A stretch of DNA of 64,000 nucleotides from positions 5,082,367 to 5,146,366 of the forward strand of contig JACGWO010000012.1 of NCBI GenBank assembly GCA_034509735.1, given 5' to 3'. Under the pieces are notes generated by a model, which saw nothing but the letters and a program-made list of their open reading frames with translations, was not told the origin of the DNA and made no database searches. The position numbers and the translations under genes are program-made. The stretch comes from Sesamum alatum. Its lineage: Eukaryota; Streptophyta; Magnoliopsida; Lamiales; Pedaliaceae. Positions 24,040 through 35,621 of this stretch are shown here, one piece after another (position 1 is the first letter of the stretch; every line of letters begins with the position of its first letter).

Positions 24040-24253
24040 AGTCTCTCCCTCTTGGGATTTTTTCTCATTGCTTGGGCCTCGATTCTTCTTCTAGGGAGAT
24101 CCTGGCCCAGTCCTTGTGAGGGCCTAGCATCAACTCTTCGCAACGGGGTTGAGGCCTATTTGGTTTCTTTTTTCTTGGAGTCGTCTCCTGGAGATGAGAC
24201 TTCCTTGCTCTTGGGTCGCACGCATGGGCCGGATATTTTATGCATATCAATCA
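24040..24253 (-). repeat. 3' LTR of element C, inner part
   Basis: Continues the LTR interrupted at 6173 and aligns with 28668-28757 at its left end (agtctctccctc...gatcctggccca...gagggccta). The - strand LTR start is TGATTGATATGC at 24253, giving TG...CA ends with the TGATGTGAG end at 5612. Confidence 0.85.
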
Positions 24254-24266
24254 GTCCCCCACTTGG
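24254..24266 (-). other. Polypurine tract of element C
   Basis: The - strand reads AAGTGGGGGAC immediately before LTR start TGATTG, the form common in Tat-lineage elements. A run of about 19 G (+ strand, 24270-24288) follows and is a likely length-variable site. Confidence 0.8.
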
Positions 24267-24850
24267 GGGAGGGGGGGGGGGGGGGGGAGAATACTCCTTA
24301 CTCCCCCTGAGAGTAGAAATCTGCCTAGAGACCCTCTGGGGGAATCTCCTTCCCTAGAGGCGAGGCAGCCCTATCTTTCTTCAACTCTCTGTCTTCCAAG
24401 GGTGCAACCTTCTTAGGTATTAGAAACGTCAGCCTTCTTTCCTTCGGGACAACAAGCTTCCTTTTTCATTAAGAGAGAGTTGTTAGCCTTTCCACGTTTT
24501 GAGGCAGTAGCCTAGCCCAACAATGATGGCTTGGACTTGATTTGATTTTCTGGCGCCCAAATTCCTTGGGATGCGGGCACGTGGCTTAACGCGCTTTTTA
24601 CAGGGGGCAGTTTTTGATAACTGCCCACGTTGGTCTTGTAACCGCCCAATGAAAGGAGGTTATGTGTATGTTCACCCAGGTAACCATATCCTTCCCCCCT
24701 CTCGCCCTTGTAACCGCGCCCATAAGGGCTTTCTTCCGCCTTCCTCCTCTCTCTTTCACGTCATTTGAAAGCAAGAAGCTTTAAAGTCCACCCAAGAATT
24801 ATAAGTTCATCTTCCCCCTTTTTGTCTATTTTTCTTTAGCAACTTTGATC

Positions 24851-26910
24851 ATGTCTTCTTCTTCTACTCCTTCTAATCATCGGTGTGATCTGTGGGAGAG
24901 AGATTCGTGGGCGATGATCCCTTCGGAGCCACATTTGGGGGTGAAGGTCGTGGCTCGGCGGCCCCCAGTGGCGGCCGGAGGTGGAGCTTTAGGCAACTAG
25001 CCTAGCCTGCTAGACACTTGGTAGATGAGCCAGAAGAGGAGAGTGAGGAAGAGGAGAAAGAGGAGGGTCTCGAGGGTTCTGAGGGGGAGAGTTTTGAAGA
25101 AGGGGAGGAGGGATTTTCCCCTGGAGAGGCGGGGACGTGTTGGAATCGGAAGAGATGGGCCTGGTGGAGGCAGAACGGACTGCCTCCTCCCCCAATGTGG
25201 CCGCCCCTGAGGGAGGAGTTCGACATCCCTCCAAAGTTTGGTATTTAGACCCCTTCATCCATGGATGTGCCAGAGCGCCCTCCGAGGGGGTGTTAAGCTT
25301 TTTCATAGCCCAACTGCAAGCGGGCCTTAGGTTTCCCCTGCTCGACTTTTACCAAGACGTGTCTAACTTGTATAGAGTCCCCCTAAACCAGTTGAGCCCC
25401 AACTCATTTAGTTGCCTGGCCAATTTTTTTTATGATCTTGAGTCATAACGACCTGTCTTTTACAGCCGACCATTTCTTTTTTTTTCTTGTTTCCGTCTAA
25501 AAAGGTCTGAGCCAGGGGTTTTCCACTTCTTCCCCTGCCAAGATGTCAGTTTCTTGCCATCCCCCAGCACCCTAAGCGCTGGAAGGGGACTTTTGTTTAT
25601 GTCCGCCCCCCTACGCCTTGGTCTTTTCCCAGTCAGTGGATCATGGATCCCCCGGTCGTGCCATCTTTTTTTGACAAAGGATCGTCCAACTGCCCTCTCC
25701 TCTGCATTGGCTGACTTGAATCGTCACCTTTATGCCATTCGGGACCTGGTTGATGAGAGGTTCCTCTCTTGATTTAGGTTGACTCGCAAAGAGGTCCCTT
25801 TGGAGGAACCCCTGGGTACTATTTTGATTCTTGTTTTGTTGACACTGTTCAAGAGGGGGTTCGTCTCCTTACTGCCAACGTTTCATCCCGGACTGGGAGG
25901 TGTACACCTACCAGTCCGTCCTAAAGGAGCGGGAAGGGGAATCTTGGCTCTTTATTGAGTTCGAATGAGGGATGGTGCTCCCAGCGGATAGGCGGGCCAT
26001 GGACTCCTACTCTCAGGAGGACCTGACTAAGGCTCTGGGCTGCCATGCCTCCAAGGTTTGTGTATTTTACATTCCTCTTGGATTCTTCCAATAAACCTTT
26101 TTAGTGGATGATGCTTGTTTTATTTCATTCAGGTGTCGACTTTGGTGGGGGGCTTGCTAGGTCGCCCCTGGGAGATGCCTTCTCCTCCCCCTGTAGATGG
26201 GCAAAGGAAGAAGCTGGAGGACCGCTTGGAGAAGCTGGATGCTGAGGTGACCAGGCTGAAGGGGGTCAAGGAAGGAGGCTTGGGAGAAGTTCCACGAGGC
26301 CAAGAGGGAAAGGAAGAAACTTCACCAAGACTTGCTTTCCTTATCGAAGGATCAGGCAGACGCCTTGGCGTAGGCAGCGGACCAGGCCTACCGTGGATTC
26401 CCCAACTCCAAGGAGGGGCAAAACTTCTTGGCTACTTACTGGGAGAGCCGACTGGAGGCTTATACGAAATCTGATGATTACCAGCAGGAGGTAGCCGATA
26501 TTGCTGGGTTGTTCCTCCGTTATGGATTTCAGGCCTGCCGGGAGCAATTCATGGCCAATGGCAGCCCTCATTTTTGGATTTTGAAGTTGTCCTGCAGAAT
26601 GCCCCAAATCCCTTTGCACCTCCTCCCCCCACCAAGCTAGGTAATAAAGTTTTTCATGTTGGCTTCTGTGTTGCCCAACGTTTTTGGGTTACTGAATGAT
26701 ATGGCGGGGAAATCTCTTGCAGAAGGTGACTTAGATCAGCTGATGGACGTTGTGATGGATGAGGTCAGGGCCCCCCAGGAGGAAGGCCACCCGAGGCAGA
26801 ACCTTCTCAGGCAATGTTGGCCCCCTCCAGGCCCGACTGAAGCTGGTGCGCCCGCCGCCAAGCCTAAGCCCGTGGAAGAAGCTGACAAGACCCCGCCTAT
26901 GGGGCGTTGA
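24851..26910 (+). pseudogene. Antisense spliced gene of Tat element C (gypsy-type putative transposase-like domain plus coiled coil)
   Basis: Reads opposite to the retrotransposon. The ATG at 24851 (MSSSSTPSNH) opens an N-terminal part. An acidic Glu-rich linker (25018-25130) leads into a globular block (25190-25445) with FFIAQLQAGLRFPLLDFYQDV, which resembles the plant domain catalogued as a putative gypsy-type transposase (PF04195-like, from memory). After an intron (26056-26132, AAG|GTTTGT...TTCAG) a coiled coil follows (26133-26300, RKKLEDRLEKLDAEVTRLKG) and then a YGFQACREQF block (26515). Frameshifts and a deletion of about 280 bp near 25854 relative to the copy at 56303-58250 break it. 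Function is unknown. The same domains and intron position occur in elements F and G. Confidence 0.7.
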
Positions 26911-28067
26911 AAAGAGTGTAGACGGGCGGTCCCCTCTAAAAGAGAGCCTTCCTGTTTTGCCCCTCTGCCCAAGGTTTCTTGATGGAACCATCCTCGCGGG
27001 TGTCCTTCCTTTTCTTATCTCGTCCTTCCTTCTTGGAGGCCTGGGCCTCTTCCATATTGATGTATTTGACCGCCCTGGCTAAAAGCTGTCGAAGTCAAGG
27101 GTTAGCTTTTTAGCCAAGGACTTAAAGAAGTCCCTGTCCAGAAGCCTTTGCGAGAAGGCGCTAGCCTTGACGTCTTGTGTAGCTGTGGGACCTCCAGGTC
27201 CGCAGCGTTGAACCGGTGGAGGTATTCCCTCAAAGATTCCGAGTCCTTCTGGCGGATGGTAAAGAGGCTCAAAGGGACCTTGCAATGTTTCCTACTGTTG
27301 GCAAATTGATGTAAAAATAACGAACGGAGCTCTTGGAAGCTCCTTACCGACCCATCCGGCAGTTGGCTAAACCATTGCTAGGCCGCCCTAGCGAAAGTGG
27401 TGACGAACACCCGGCACTTGATCCCATCGGTGTAATGATGGAGCAGGGCGACATTATCAAAGCGAGACAGGTGCTCCTAGGGGTCCGTAATTTCCATCAT
27501 ATTCCGTGATAGCCGGAGTCCTGCAGTTGGAAGGGAGTTCATCAGCCATGACCTTCTCACTAAATGGAATGCCTCCTTCTGTCTCCAAAGGGACTCCCAT
27601 CACCCTATGTTGAACGTCCTATAGGCTCTTCTGCAGCAATTCCAGTTGGGCCTCCTAACGGGGAGAGGCTTCTGCTCGAGCGGGGGGAGCGGGGATAGCC
27701 TCCTCCTCCGGAGCTGTGGGGAGCCTCTTCGCAAGGAGGACTTCCTCGCCTTTCGCTGGCTCTTCTACCACCAGGCGGGCCTCCTGAGTTCCAGGGACCA
27801 CGGCTGCCAGAGGGGGCAGGGTTGGCGGTCGCCATGTGTTCCCTGATGGCAGCTGTGATCATCCGCTGAAGTGTCGCCATCAAGCCAGGGGACACTCTAT
27901 CAGAGGAAGTGTCCGAAGAGGTACATCTCGAGATGGATCGGATGGGCAGTCGGAGGGGCCCAACGGCCCCGCCTCAGTGCGTGTCATGTAGGGGCGCTAC
28001 CGTCATCACCTACAAGGCCTGGGGCTCGACGGTAGCGTCTGTTCCCTTCTGCTTGTCCAATCCCATG
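26905..28067 (-). pseudogene. Element C gag relic
   Basis: The first ATG after the PBS (28067, MGLDKQKGTDATVEP) is followed by two stops, then by an open stretch from 27895 (SPGLMATLQRMITAAIREH) rich in Gly/Pro/Ser, and by fragments of the gag core (about 27560-27080), several in different frames. An Arg/Lys-rich tail lies at 27080-26930. It ends near 26905 where sequence homologous to the antisense gene begins, so everything normally encoded between gag and the antisense gene has been deleted. Confidence 0.7.
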
Positions 28068-28105
28068 TTGGTAGTTTCCATTGATCTCACGTCTTAAGTC
28101 GGTTT

Positions 28106-28123
28106 CCCACAGACGGCGCCAAT
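28106..28123 (-). other. Primer binding site of element C
   Basis: The - strand reads ATTGGCGCCGTCTGTGGG beside the LTR end at 28124. TGGCGCC-type sites are typical of Athila/Tat elements (primer tRNA-Asp or -Arg), not of the initiator-Met type used by the other elements here. Confidence 0.85.
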
Positions 28124-28757
28124 TGATGTGAGAAAAAAGTGCTCAATCACAGCAGTCTTCCTGGACTTGAACGTAATGGGCTTGGTTTTGCTAATTTGGA
28201 CAGGGATCCTGCAAAAAATAACGTTAGCACTCCGACGCTCAAGTCAGTAAGCAATTTTGGATAAAGTATGAATGTAAAATGAATTTAAAGAAAATCAAGA
28301 GCATAAAAGTGTGCAAAGTGTGATTTAGCGAGAGATTCAGAGATTCAGAGTGTAAAGAAACGTTCCTCAGCTAACAAAGGGAGCTGGTATTTATAGGGAG
28401 AGTTCCTTGAGGAAGGAGAGCTCTAAGGAGGACGCCTGCCTAAGGGATCGGTTGAGACCTCCCTAGGTCCTACCCATCTTGACTTCCTAGATTTTGGGAA
28501 GTTGGTTGAGTGGCCTGCCCTAGATTCGAGGGGGGTTTATCTGATTCTGATCCGAATTTTGGTTGACCGCGGCTCTGGGCTCTCTACCGAGAGTCCGTCC
28601 TCCAAGCGCTTTCTAACCTGGGTTGGGTCAGACCTTCTTGTGGGCTTCCGCCTTCTGGGCCACCTCCCAGTCTCTCCCTCCTGGGCTTTTTCCCGTTTCT
28701 TGGGCCTCACTTCTTCTTCTAGAGAGATCCTAGCCCAATCCTCGTGAGGGCCTAGAG
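28124..28757 (-). repeat. 5' LTR of element C, truncated
   Basis: Aligns with 5612-6173 plus the start of 24040-24253. It breaks off at 28757 after gagggcctag, about 140 bp before the LTR end seen in the other copy, and joins unrelated AT-rich DNA. The outer border and target duplication are lost. Confidence 0.85.
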
Positions 28758-28915
28758 TATTAGATCAATGACTTGTATGTATATGAACAGAATATGACTC
28801 TACACAAAGGACTTGGAATATATTAGCAATAGAAACCTTTCTCCAATAGAGGCGACTAAATAGGCTTAAGTACAGAGAGAGTTTTAGAAAGAGACAAACA
28901 AGAAGAGAAAGACGC

Positions 28916-29060
28916 GAAAGCATAAGATTTAAGGAGAATTAGAAATAGGGATTCAATTATATACAACTTGAAAGCATAAAGATTTACGGAGAATTAGAAA
29001 TAGGGTTTCAATTATATACAACTCGAAAGCATAAAGATTTATGGAGAATTAGAAATAGGG
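28916..29060. repeat. Tandem repeat, 55-bp unit, about 2.6 copies
   Basis: Units start at 28916, 28970 and 29025 (54, 55 and 36 bp) and share gcataaagattta, ggagaattagaaataggg and attcaattatatacaact with few changes. Directly followed by a second tandem array. Confidence 0.9.
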
Positions 29061-29207
29061 AGATGTAAAAACTATTGAAAATTATACATGTACGACGTAA
29101 AACAGGGAGATGTAAAAATTACTGAAAATTATACATGTATGATTTAAAACAGGGAGATGTAAAAACTACTGAAAATTATACATATATGACGTAAAACAGG
29201 GAGATGA
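29057..29207. repeat. Tandem repeat, 47-bp unit, three copies
   Basis: Copies 29057-29103, 29104-29150 and 29151-29197 begin agggagatgtaaaaa and contain actgaaaattatacat. A fourth start (agggagatga) is cut short at 29207. Confidence 0.92.
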
Positions 29208-30689
29208 TATTCATTGTCAATGAAATTGGTAAAATTAATATTCTGCAAGATCATGAGTTCAATCGTATCAAAATATTTGTTTGTAACTCTTATATTTTAT
29301 TAGATTTGGTTGCTTTGAAAAGTTAAATGCCTATTTTATCACAATTTATATAGAAAATATAATATTATTAAGGATTATAATACATAAAAAAAATGATGCA
29401 ATAAGTTGTAATCAAGTTTGTTTGTCTAATTTTGAGTTATTTTATTTTAAAATTAAATAACAAATTAATTTGAAAAAAACCAACATATCTTTTTAATATC
29501 CAAGTATTTCTCATGTAAACCAATATGAATATTTTTTTAGGAAATTTCATTAAAGTATTAAAAATAATTTTTGTTTTAACTCACATTAATAATCCATTGC
29601 TCAACCAAGTTAACTTTATATTGAATTAAATTCGATCATGAAAATAATTTTTCTCTAAACCAAAAAACCATACCATGTAAACTTACGTAACTCTAATAAA
29701 AAAATTTAGTATAATATACAAATGCTTATTTTGCCAAAATGCTTATCCAACACTCTTAAATATTCCACAAAATTATATATCGTTAGATAGAGTTTAAATT
29801 TTTTAGTATTTCATTCATTTCGATCTCAATTTTATTTTTCAACAATATATATAACATAAAAAAAATTGTAAATAAGAATTTAAAAAAATCAATAATATAG
29901 TAAAAGCAGTGAGAATCACATAATAATTGTTAATTTCTTACTCCATTAAATTACACGATTTATTATATATTGTTTATTTTTTTATGCAAGTAAAATAGAA
30001 TATGGAACTTTAAATAATTATTGCTTATATTTTATTCTTTTTCCAATCCAAATTTTTTGAAGTGTTAAATAGCGACTAAAACAATTAAGTTTATTTTTCG
30101 AAATTTTGACATACTTATTTAGTATTTTAATAGTATCATGGGGTTAACATCTAAATTATTAATTTAGTATGAAATTATTAATCAAAATAATCACTATTAT
30201 ACACAAAATGGAACTACAGTTATATTTTTTAATGCTCTTGTAGTTAAATTATTTTTTAATTAAAATTATTAAATATTTTTTTTAGATCATTTTAATTTAT
30301 GTTATGATACTATGATATATATTATTTTTCGATTCAATATATAACTCATAACCCTTTCCAAATTCTACTAGATCTAAAGATCCATTTAAGGACCCGAAAC
30401 CCGTGTACTAGATCCAAATATCCATTTAAGGACCCAAACCCGCTCCGCGCGGACTTGACCGGGAACCAGAGGTTCTATCTCTGAGGATAACCGGAAACCA
30501 TAATCCTGTGCGAACTGAAATCAAATAAATCAGAATATAAGCCCTAAATTTTCTCCAATCAAGAAAACATCGGCGGAGAAGAATCTGAATATATATGCCC
30601 TAGTCCTCGCTTCACGGAATTTTTTCCAATCAACAATAACATAGGCGGCGATACCGTGGAATCCGGGTGCAGCACTCTGAATCATATTT
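29208..30689. other. AT-rich intergenic DNA and 5' region of the J-domain gene
   Basis: About 1.5 kb, very AT-rich to 30350, with no ORF or repeat that I can support. From 30360 the composition changes. A short near-repeat of ccatttaaggaccc (30384, 30422) and purine/pyrimidine sequence precede the gene. No clear TATA box; the transcript start probably lies between 30450 and 30680. Confidence 0.5.
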
Positions 30690-33600
30690 ATGGCAGGCCG
30701 GGATCGTGATATGGAGCAGAAACACAAATCAAGAAGAAATAAGGATGAAAAAACTAAGAAGAAGAAGAAACACAGCAGAAGAGACAAAGAAGAGAAGCAT
30801 AAACGAAGGGAAAGGAAAAGGAGGCGGTACGAGTCGGATAGCAGCAGCGAATCTGGATCGGACACCGAGTCGCCGAGTCCGCAGGATGTGGTTGAGTATG
30901 TACTGAAGGAGTTTCCAGCCGTTGCCGGGGATCTGGAGCAGGTATTATTGAATTCGGAGTTGTTATTATTTTTTAATCTTGTTTTGTAATGCGATAATTA
31001 GAATCTGCTGAGTTTGAAATTATTGATTTCGCGTAATGAAAATCTGCTGAGCTTGAATTTTTTCATTTTGGCTTCATATTCATAGTTGGTTAGGGCTAAC
31101 TGTTGGAAACAAAAAATTCGTTTTCTTGAATTTGAGCTGAGAACACGTCAGCTTGAATCCATGTACTACAGTATTAGTTGAATGTGGGAAGATAAATTTT
31201 CGAGATGTAAGATTAAGGAATCAGTGGGATATCTCTCATGTCAACGAGTGGCTAAAAGTTAGAAGCCTAGGGAACTGCTCCACGGAGTTGTTCTATTGTC
31301 ATATTACCTTGTGGCACTTCTACTCTCGGCGGCCGATGGTGTTTGTAGCATTGCACAGGATTTATTATGATAATTAACAAACTTGGAACAATTTTCATGC
31401 TTTATGATGCCTATAGTTCCCATTTTATCTTTACCTTCGTGATTTGACATACCACACCTTTTTTGGGTAATTATAATATATGCGATGAAGTTCTTATGAT
31501 GATATTCATTGAAGTTTCTTATGACGCTGTTTAGCTTTTGCGGATGATTGACGATGGACAAGCTGTTGATATAAGGGGATTATCTGAAAGATCACTGGTC
31601 AAGCATCTTAGGAGGCTGTTCATAGCCTTAAACCTCAAAGAAACTGGCGATCAAGTCTTTCTATTGCGACATAAAGCCAGTCCTACACTGGACGTTGTAG
31701 GTCCAATTATCCGAGCTCATCTTCAACCTCCAAAGAGCTTGATAATTTAGGTCCAGAGACAGATTCGCAATCAGTTCCACCAGACTCAGAATGTGGACAT
31801 GTGGCAGATGATGATACAAAGAAAGATTCTATTGGCCCAAGGAGAAGGTAGCTAATTCTATGTATCTTACATCGGAAGTTCCTATGAATGCATTCCACCA
31901 TGCTACCATGATTTAGTTAGCTCCATCTTGTATGATCTTTAAAGTATGTGGGCGCAGTTAAATCAAAGAGATAGATTTTGTAAGATATCAGATAATAAGT
32001 GGTGGAAACCATTAGAATACTCCCCCCCCCCCCCCCTTTTTCCAGAGGAGAAGGAGGAGTGCTCTGAACAAGATCATGTTTGGTTTATATTTATGTGTTC
32101 TCTTCCTGATATCAAGCTTTGTTTTTGTATCTTTCTTGTATCGAAAGACCTTGCTGTTGGTTCTTGCAGGGTCATTGGGCCTGAAATGCCGTCTGCTGAG
32201 TTACTTGCCGCAGCAGCCAAACTAACAGAAGCAGAAGCTGAACTAAGGTATAGCTCACAACTTATCCTTATTTATTCTATATGAATGCATGGGAATATTT
32301 AACTGACAATAATTAACAGAGACGCTGAGGTGGATGGAGACACTGAATTATTTATAGGACCTCCCCCTCCTGCTGTGGTCATGGAAGCTGAATCTGCCAA
32401 TGAAGCAGAACGTTTTGAGGAGGTTCTGTTCTATTGTCTTTCTTGATAACTTTGTGATATCCGTAAATAGCCCAAAAAAAAAAAAAAAAATCCAGTCTTT
32501 GTCCCAAGTTTATGTAAACTTCCCAGTTTCTCAAATCATGACATTTTAAGAAGAAAAAAATTATTGTCCTCTTTCATCTAAGTTGCTAGGTTCTATTACT
32601 ATCAATTTTATAAATGGTTGTTGCACATGGCTGACATCTCCGTTATATCTTCAGATTACAAGAATAATTGGTGCTGAGGAAGATAGTCCATATGATATTC
32701 TCGGAGTCAACAAAAATATGTCTCCTGAAAACATGAAAAAAAGGTAACCATTTGCTCCACTCGAATAATCGACATTCATCTTCTCTTTCATTGCATCTTG
32801 TGTCAGTTCCTGTGCTTTGATATGTGCATATAAATTTTATCTATATGGAACCATTGCTGATGTTGTAGTCTATAGGTATTGGAAGTTGTCGCTGATGGTT
32901 CATCCAGACAAATGCTCTCACCCTCAAGCTCACCAAGCATTTGTTAAGTTGAACAAAGCGTTTAAGGATCTACAAGATCCTGATAAGGTGAGTATTATGA
33001 CTTGTTCTTGCTCAGTTTTGAAGTTTGAAATGTTTTTCTGCTTGTTGCCATGCTAACAAATGGATAGATTAATATTCTGGACCATTCCGACTGTGTCGAA
33101 GAGATATACTTCACATAATAAATATTCCTCTATGTTACGTGTGACTTGCCTGAATATCTGTTGAAGAAGATTATCAGTAGTGATAGAGTTAATGAATTGA
33201 TGCTTTTCACTTCACAATATATAAAAAGCAAAGGTTCAGCATTGGAAAAATTTCACATGTTCTGTAGAAAGCTAGCTTTTTGTCATCTTTGCTAGTTCCA
33301 AAATCTTCAATATTAAATAAGGAAATAAGATAGGAGACTAGCATTACTTATTCTTAGTTGAACTAATTATGAGAATCAGTGCTGGCTTGAACTGAAATAA
33401 AGGTTCTTGAATAATCCATCAGCATGTTTTAACTTTTGTTCTTAGTGAATATGGTTGTGTCAACTTGTACATGGAAATGAAATGTGAGTTCCTCTCTTGT
33501 TTCATTGGAAATGTATATTCACATCCTTTTGCTTGACGCTGTTCCCTTTGTAAACTTGGAGCTGTCAACCCGTAATGGTGTTGCTGAGATGTGGAATGGT

Positions 33601-35621
33601 TGTTTTCTATGTATGGTGTTAACTAATTAAAATCTACTACTTATAAATTCGATGCTTGACATCTCGTATGCTTTGAAATTACTTATCTAACTCTGACATG
33701 ACCAAAACCAATTTGCAGATTTTGACATTTGAAATCAAGTTTACAATTTTGTTTTGTATCATAATGTGTTTCTTCTTTGGCAGCGAAAAGCCCTAGATGA
33801 CAAAATAAAGTTGAAGGAGGAACAAGAAAGCATTTCAGGTACTATTACCACAGTGGCCGTGTAATAGTTTGTTATATGCCTCAAGACAACTTCATTCACG
33901 GCAAGTGTTCAATGTATGCAGGTTGAACTGAAAGCAATGCGTGAGGCTGCTCAATGGAGACGTCTTCAAGGTTTGGCATGCTTGACTAAATTCCATGTGA
34001 TTTCATGCATTCATTTGAAAGTTTAGTTGATGGGACGGGTATTAACTAAAAGACATAGTACTCACTCTGAAGATAGTTTTCGGCGCAGGCTGAAGTTAGC
34101 CTAACTGCTCTAATCTACAAATTGCTAGGCTTCACAGCTTATTGGAGAATATCAGCAACCAATAAAAAATACCACGCCAGGATCACTTAACCAGAATTTA
34201 GTAACTTCAATTTTTGAAAGCAACTCAAGTTTCCTGATGAATTTTAAACTCACTGATTATTTAGTTCACATGCATACGACATTCTTATTTGTTTTCTTGT
34301 AGTGTGTAATGACACGATTAATTTTAATGCATTTTGAGCACTGACGTCATGTTGGTATCCTGGTTGATATGTTTCTGTCTTTTCTGGGCTAATAGTTCAT
34401 GAATTTAATATCATAGCCCCTTCGCTTCCAACCAAAATGCTGGACATTGCACCCCCATGCAGCTCTTCGTGCCACTTTTAACCCTAAAAATGCACTAAAA
34501 ATAAATTTAGGAAAATAAAAGGGAAAGAAGAGAGTTTGCACCTACCTTTTTGAGCAAGCACATTTTCAGGGTTAGCTGATACGAACTTGAAAACTGTTTG
34601 CTGCAGGTATATCTATGGAGGGTGATGACATACTTCTAGCAGAAATGGATGTAAAAGTTGCGCCAAAGCGAGAAGAATGGATGACCACATTACCTCCTGA
34701 AAGAAAAGTAAGTGGCTAGTTGTTATCCCTTTTCTCTTCCCGTTGTTTCCCATCCCTTTTTGTCCCTGCATAATCCTGTATATGTAGATGTTCTTCTTAA
34801 CGAGCAGTCAAGAATGAGGATCAATACCACACTAGTATCTCCAGTAATTATTACCTGTATCTGATGCACAATTGTTTTAATGACCTATATGCAGGAGTGT
34901 TAATTGTGATGGAATTGTATGAAGTATGAACGGTCTCTCGGTTAAACTATGCAATATTTTCATTCGTAATGCCTAAGAGATCTGAGAAGCACTGCCGAGT
35001 TTCTGCTGCTGAACGTTCATGTTCGAATTGTTTTGACTTGTACTCGTGTTCTGATTTTAATTTCTCTTTTTTAGCCTGGCGTGACCATGCATTCAACAAC
35101 AAGGTTTAGCAAGAGCTCTAAAGAGGGACGTGGGGATACAAGTGCCTGGACTGATACACCTTCAGAAAGAGCTCAAAAAGCAAAGATGAAGTACGTAAAA
35201 TTTTCCCCTCTTTTCAAACTATTTGAGTTGTCCAAGATGCTTTTCAGGCCATGATGTCTGATCGTAAGATATTTGTGGCAGTTACTTAGAAGCCTACAAT
35301 GAGGCTGCAGCACTCGCTTCAAATGAACACGAGAAGAAAAGAGTGAATGCGGATGCAGAATTGGTAGATCAGTACAATAAAGCAAAACGGTCGAAATCGT
35401 TGGTGGAAAAGCATCAAGACTCGCGTACGAATCGTTCAAAGAAAAAATCCAAGCAGGAGTCGGTGAAATCGGAATGGGATGGGAATCATCCATGGAAGCC
35501 TTGGGACCGAGAAAAGGATTTGACTGCTGGAAGACAAAGCGTGAAATTAGACACCGACCACATGGCTCAGGGTCTAACCTCCAGGTTTTCTTCTGGATCC
35601 TTTCAAAGAAACTTCCTTTAG
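30690..35621 (+). CDS. J-domain protein with GPALPP/DUF3752-type C-terminus, 11 exons
   Basis: Exons: 30690-30941, 31535-31847, 32170-32247, 32320-32422, 32655-32743, 32876-32987, 33784-33838, 33922-33970, 34607-34707, 35075-35190 and 35282-35621, all with GT-AG introns. About 535 residues. The N-terminus is a Lys/Arg-rich segment followed by a Ser/Glu stretch. Then come repeated GP motifs (DVVGPI, IGPRRR, IGPEMPSAELL, FIGPPPP) of the GPALPP type. The J domain spans exons 5-7, with the HPDK signature (VHPDKCSHPQAH, exon 6) that stimulates Hsp70 ATPase. The C-terminal half has the DUF3752 block (REEWMTTLPPER, TRFSKSSKEGRGDTSAWTDTP). The basic tail and head suggest a nuclear co-chaperone; this is inference. 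Exons 2 and 7 each need a one-base change at an A-run to stay in frame, and the two changes cancel. Confidence 0.9.

Larger units (their letters stand above)
5612..28757 (-). mobile_element. Element C: non-autonomous Tat-lineage Ty3/gypsy element, interrupted by A and B
   Basis: Right to left: 5' LTR (28757-28124, truncated), PBS (28123-28106), gag relic (about 28067-26905), an antisense spliced gene (24851-26910, + strand), polypurine tract (24264-24254), and a 3' LTR split by copia element A into 24253-24040 and 6173-5612. There is no protease, RT, RNase H or integrase: gag passes directly into the antisense gene. LTR pair, PBS of the TGGCGCC type, PPT AAGTGGGGGAC and an antisense ORF before the 3' LTR are typical of the Tat/Ogre/Grande group. 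The two LTRs differ at roughly one base in ten where I compared them, so it is old. Confidence 0.85.

Noticed and set aside
25018..25248. Glu-rich frame suggesting an acidic nuclear protein
   Set aside because: It is the linker of the antisense Tat gene in element C, not a separate gene.
24000..28760. GC-richer block that might be taken for transferred DNA
   Set aside because: LTRs, PBS, PPT and gag identify a Tat retrotransposon; the composition is that of the element.
32024..32038. C-run and neighbouring frame 31946-32284 as a separate exon
   Set aside because: It is intron sequence between exons 2 and 3 of the J-domain gene; only the end (32170-32247) is coding.
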